Source: Nautilus pompilius (taxonomy: Eukaryota > Mollusca > Cephalopoda > Nautilida > Nautilidae). From it: 64,000 bases of DNA. Shown in pieces: positions 59,855-64,000 of this stretch. The DNA lies in NCBI GenBank assembly GCA_018389105.1, contig JACATO010002212.1, positions 148,501-212,500 of the forward strand, given 5' to 3'. Below the pieces are notes generated by a model. That model saw only the letters and a program-made list of their open reading frames with translations, made no database searches and was not told the DNA's origin. Each line of letters begins with the position of its first letter. The stretch's first letter is position 1. Position numbers and translations under genes: made by a program.

Positions 59855-60160
59855 CATCGGATGGTTAAGGAGATGTAGGACATTCGCCTTGGTGCTCAAG
59901 CCTGGGTACGATCGCTGTGGTCAAACTGCAAGCCAGCCAAGAGTTAACTGCGGAACCTCTATTACAGATACCTGGAAAATTCAGCTAGAACTTCGTTTTT
60001 AGACGTGGGAGGAAACCGGAGTACGGCTGTTGAAGAAGAGCGAGAAGAACCTATGTTAGAGAAGTACACCAAGCCCGAGCCGACTGACAACCGAGATTCG
60101 AACTCAGACCCTCAACCTAACAGTCTACCACTAGACAACCGCGCAGCACCATCTGCTGGT
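59855..60160 (+). repeat. tRNA-derived SINE-like repeat, copy 3
   Basis: A plus-strand tRNA-like head has A-box TGGTTAAGGAG (59862-59872) and B-box-like GGTACGATCGC (about 59905-59915). The body has CCTGGAAAATTCAGCTAGAAC and GACGTGGGAGGAAACC. At the other end, in minus sense, a second head shows TGTCTAGTGGTAGA (60125-60140) and GAGTTCGAATCTC (60093-60105), good A- and B-boxes. Neither head folds into a clear intact tRNA by eye. Shared body blocks with two other copies identify it as a dispersed repeat. Confidence 0.6.
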
Positions 60161-60199
60161 TTAGACCAAATAGCTGTTACATCATCTTTGTTTATGGAT

Positions 60200-62200
60200 G
60201 GTGTTTAAATTGTGAGACTGGTCGACAAAACTTTGCACTGGCGCTAACTGGACACGGCGTTTTATACAAACTAAGTTCCTTTCAGAGTTACACTCTTTTC
60301 CCTATTTATTTATTTTTCTGCTAAACTCTATTTAATAAACCCTTACCGGCCATTTATTATGCCTTTATTAATATTTTTTACAGTTATGCAAATCCACAAT
60401 GCATGGCTAGAACGGCTAATGTATAAGCATATGTACACATTCTTGATAAGTACACACAGTAACACCGAAAAAAACAGAAAGTTATTCACAAAACATTATC
60501 TTTAAAAAACCATCACCAACATGTGCTTTGTTTTGATGGGGTGTCCATTTATTTTAGCAGGAATAGCAATTTTTTGTGTAGCAGAAGATGCGCAATGCAC
60601 TCAGATGTCTTGAGTAACGGTTTGGCATTTTTTTCCTGTGTAAAAAACATTGTGAAAACCTATGAAACAATGGATGATAATAACAACACCTTGCTAATGT
60701 ATCATAGAAGAATTTTTTTTTACAAGCGGAGAGCCAGGGTTTAACGCTTATGTGACACCGCCAGAGCTTTATTTCATTAACACCATTGATGGTTTAATAT
60801 TTAATGTCCACCAGTTCGCACTCACATATATCACTTGCATGGTTTGTCCGAAAGTGTTCATAATCTGGTTGGAGAGCATCTGCCTATCGAAGAGAGAAAC
60901 CATGCATGGTTAATTCGGTAGGGGAAGCCAAACTAAATAGGCTGGTATTCGAGTTGGCCGAAGTTGTGACCATTAGGAGAATGTGCTATAACTAGTGTCA
61001 GGTTCAGGAATAAGATGACTACGCCCCCCTGGTTCTTCACCGGCACGGTCCTAACCGCGCCGTGCACATGATGTCGGTGTTGCAGTCTCGAAAGGTGCGT
61101 CCTGCACGATCCCCGGACTTTAAATTCGATTTTATACGTTTGGGACATTCTAGGGTTTGTGGTCGCCAAGTCCACCCATAGTCACCTGTTCAACCGGAAG
61201 TCAAGGCAAAGAATGGCGCAACATCAGCTGGATCGTCCTACTTGGTCGACCAAGCACGCGCACGAGCTCTTACCGGACCTACCAATGGCCACGCGTCAAC
61301 TAGGCCTTTTACAACATCAATGTTTCCGTGATCAGTTCCACACTGGTATTGTCGTTATTTTGCACGTTTATTTCAGACATTTATTCGTTTTCGCCAAAGC
61401 TTCCACTGACATTAAGATTATTACTTATATTTTCAAGTGGAAAGATCAGACCAATATGCAGGCCCTTCCCCAGCCAGAATATAAGAGCTTTTGAACAGCG
61501 TGCCAAGGTTTAGAGCCGACACTTGTTGCCTACTCCCCTCCGTACTCCTCTCTCTCTCCCCAACGCGGAAAACTAGGCTTTTTGTCAGAAATATTTTGAA
61601 GTGTATGAAACAAAATGTTTTCGACAGCACAGGAAAGGTTCCGAATATTTCGCTGGCTAATACGGATAATTGGGTATTCATAGATACTACGTCTCTTATC
61701 TGTTTTTGGTCTCGGCAGAGCTGGAAGACGTCCAGACACCTACCGGGTGTCTCGCTCCCGGACGACATAGCAGGCATCATCGGTTCAAATCCGCTGCTTG
61801 GCTCACTCGAGAAAGCGTTCACAGCAGCTCCGCATGTTTAACGTCAGCCTGAAATGTTAATTCGAAAGGCACCTCCGGACACACTTAATAAGCAAGGACC
61901 TCATAATTACTTCCAAGACCGAGGAGATTCTAGTGACATTTTAACTACCTTTGTATTTATTACCAGAACATTTATACATTTAGTTTCATCTGTTTTTGTT
62001 AGACACCGCACGGTTATCCCCCTTGTCCACTATTCTGCCGCGCTCGTGTAAAGAACAGAAATAATTTCGTTTCGTTTTACGACTTTTAGTTCCCCATTTG
62101 GACGAACCGGGACTTAGGACCTCGCCCGAGCACACCTTTATTCGAGCCCATCGTGTTGTATCAACGACGTAAACTGCTTACCGGAACCATACCCATTACT
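60200..62200. other. Intergenic, probably repeat-derived in part
   Basis: 60950-61330 is GC-richer, and its open frames on both strands look like translated repeat sequence. No domain recognised. Confidence 0.4.
61700..61850 (+). repeat. Possible SINE head
   Basis: ATCGGTTCAAATCCGCTGC (about 61777-61795) has a good B-box (GGTTCAAATCC). The upstream A-box is not convincing. Overlapping open frames of 110-130 aa on both strands look like repeat translations. Confidence 0.25.
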
Positions 62201-62270
62201 TACAGAACATAACCGAGGTTAATGCCTATTTTTCTTCCCTTTCCATGTGCGAGACAAGCAAGGCGCTTAC

Positions 62271-62295
62271 TCGCTGTGTAGACGAGATCAGCCAT
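62271..62295 (-). CDS. Candidate first coding exon, minus strand
   Basis: ACCAAGATGGCTGATCTC is a good start context; MADLVYTA ends at donor GCGA|GTAAGC. Divergent from the candidate at 62459. No downstream exon identified. Confidence 0.25.
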
Positions 62296-62458
62296 CTTGG
62301 TCTGCTGGATAGCCCGCACAGGTTTTGCATTAGGGATCCGGTAAGTAAGTTCAGGGGGGGGGGACATTTTCTCTTTGGGTAGGTCGGGGATGGGGTTAGT
62401 CGTTGCCGGTGGCGACTGACACCGCATTCTTGGTGAAGAGTGGATTTATCGGAAAAAA

Positions 62459-62593
62459 ATGGCGCTGCTCGGGGCCGGAAACCCAAAGGTTGGTAAAAAA
62501 GAAGGTAATCCCACCCACAATGCGACCGCAGAATGTGTTGAAGGACGGGAAGGAATTTCTCCTTTTCGTGCTGAAGTGTTTCAAAACATGTAG
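62459..62593 (+). CDS. Candidate small ORF or first exon
   Basis: A strong start context (AAAAAAATGGCG) opens a 44-residue frame MALLGAGNPKVGKKEGNPTH...; a good donor GAAG|GTAATC at about 62505 suggests splicing instead. The region is CpG-rich. Unrecognised. Confidence 0.25.
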   Translation: MALLGAGNPKVGKKEGNPTHNATAECVEGREGISPFRAEVFQNM

Positions 62594-63461
62594 CCCGGAA
62601 TAAATGTAGATGCTGCAACTGCTGGATCTTGGTTTTTCTCATCTTGCTCCTCAATTAGCTCTCAACGCTTTGTACTCTGGTCAGTTGTGTACTCTTAATG
62701 CGACGACTAATGCGCTGTATAACATAGGGATACATATGTGATCGAAGGTCTCGTACCCTATATGTCTACTAAATATCGATTATCTACTATAAAAGAAGTA
62801 AAGGGCACATACGAAAATATTTTTAATGGGGGAAAATCCGCTTAAATGAGATTCTTGCTTGTTTCAATGATTTGGATTTGCTAATCACTATCACAGAATC
62901 AATCAGCAGATCTTAGAGACAGATAGAGAATAAGTTAGACAATACGTTGAGGATAAATGTTATTTGTACATTGAGGGGCTTAGATATAACATAGCCAATA
63001 CTCTAGGACCCATAGGCGTAATATTTGTCCCATGTAAGCGGGCCAATGTGAAAACAATCAAAAGAAATACGTTCTACTGTTCTTAAGGTGCAATATGGCT
63101 TCTTGCAATAATTTGTATGGTAACTAAGAAGTCTTGGATATTAGAGGATTAATTACTTTTCGCATAGAAAAAAAAAGAGAAAATAAACTTCGTCATCTCT
63201 TTCTTAATTTTAGAAATCACCCCCCCAAAAAAAAATGAAAACAAAAACTTCTCCACAATGATTGGGGGGGGGTCTTCTCACTGCCTCCTCCTCACCTCAT
63301 CGATGGTGAGATGCTGCGGAGAAGAAACACCTGAAAGTGCAAGTTTAGCTTCATTGCCCATTTGCGAAACCATCAGTCGTTGTCGTTTTTTAAAGGGGCG
63401 AATGGATAGACAAGACTGAACCGATTCCCAGAAATGTTATTAGTCCACTTCGAGAGAAAAA

Positions 63462-63577
63462 ATGGGGAGCACCTCACCAAGCAAAACGGAATTTGTCCGA
63501 GTTACTCGGGAAGAAGACCGGCCGAGTCGCCGTCCGCCCTCGGGCCAGGCCCCGTCGAGGCTAAAACCCTGTGTAAG
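63462..63577 (+). CDS. Candidate first coding exon (MGSTSPSKTEF...)
   Basis: ATG in good context starts MGSTSPSKTEFVRVTREEDR, Arg/Pro/Ser-rich, ending at donor TAAG|GTAAAT in a CpG-rich island. Gly2 followed by Ser/Thr could allow N-myristoylation. The gene would run off the right edge. I do not recognise it. Confidence 0.35.
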
Positions 63578-64000
63578 GTAAATCCTTTGATGGTTTTCCT
63601 TAAGCTAAATCACACGCAAAATAAGAAACTCCGACCCTGTCGCCACTGTAGCTAGAGACCGGTTAAGGAGTCCGTACATCAAAATAGAACTGGTGGCGGT
63701 ATCGGCCGGGGTAGGGTTACGTCGCAGATCACGTGAATTATTACTTTCGGAGCCAAAACATTTTTACTTCAGAAAATCTTTTGTAAAATGTACCAGCGAG
63801 CGCGTTTATCTTATCTTTAGAAGCATTTTGTTAAGGGCAAAAAAATAATAGATGTACTGCGAGTAATTTAACAGTATAAAAAAGCGGAATCTGAGAATTT
63901 TGTAAACCTACATCATTTCTCAAAATTATCTACATCATATCTTATGAATCTCAGTAGGGAAATCATCAAATATTTTTCGACTGTATTAAATACTTTTTTA

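Noticed and set aside
60092..60152. A functional tRNA gene
   Set aside because: A- and B-boxes are good, but I cannot draw a proper acceptor stem and anticodon arm, and the flanking body recurs elsewhere, so a SINE head is the better call.
61433..61841. Overlapping frames of 110-130 codons on opposite strands
   Set aside because: Region looks repeat-derived with a B-box; neither frame has a recognisable product.
62226..62654. 142-codon minus frame
   Set aside because: Overlaps divergent candidate first exons, crosses a poly-G tract, and shows no domain; could be chance in GC-rich DNA.

Overview
The window is animal nuclear DNA. It is AT-rich and intron-dense, carries decayed transposons, has no operons or bacterial signals, and shows CpG-rich patches at gene starts. 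The gene set (sulfonylurea-receptor ABC transporter, SPT4, SPATA22), the poly-G tracts, the tRNA-derived SINE-like repeats and a Polinton-type relic suit a marine invertebrate such as a mollusc or other lophotrochozoan. The sequence alone does not fix the species.

Layout. (1) 890-19811, minus strand: the first 18 coding exons (1040 codons, phase-consistent) of an ABCC8/ABCC9-like sulfonylurea receptor, running from TMD0 through TMD1 and NBD1; TMD2 and NBD2 lie beyond position 1. Its introns hold three decayed Tc1/mariner-superfamily elements. (2) 19.85-20.76 kb: a CpG-rich divergent promoter. (3) 20764-26067, plus strand: a complete four-exon SUPT4H1 (SPT4, 117 aa) with a roughly 1 kb G-rich minisatellite in intron 1. 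(4) 26814-53528, minus strand: SPATA22 (301 aa in eight coding exons), convergent with SUPT4H1, with a probable 5' UTR exon at 54.6 kb. Its 15.7 kb fourth coding intron holds a decayed Polinton/Maverick-like virus relic (about 35.5-42.6 kb), a hAT element with an exact 8-bp target duplication (44157-46848) nested in an older mariner-like relic, and a 242-bp MITE. (5) 54.7-64 kb: no complete gene recognised, but GC-richer islands with several candidate first exons and dispersed SINE-like repeats.

The genes do not form a pathway. The SUR protein would pair with Kir6-type channels in KATP complexes, SPT4 pairs with SPT5 in transcription elongation, and SPATA22 pairs with MEIOB in meiotic recombination. 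The most notable content is the virus-like relic (degraded double-jelly-roll capsid gene, PLA2-like fragment and fibre-like motif), the degenerate NBD1 of the SUR, and the dated nest of mobile elements in SPATA22.

Exon coordinates were read by eye from splice consensus, phase and protein similarity recalled from the families. No alignments or searches were run.
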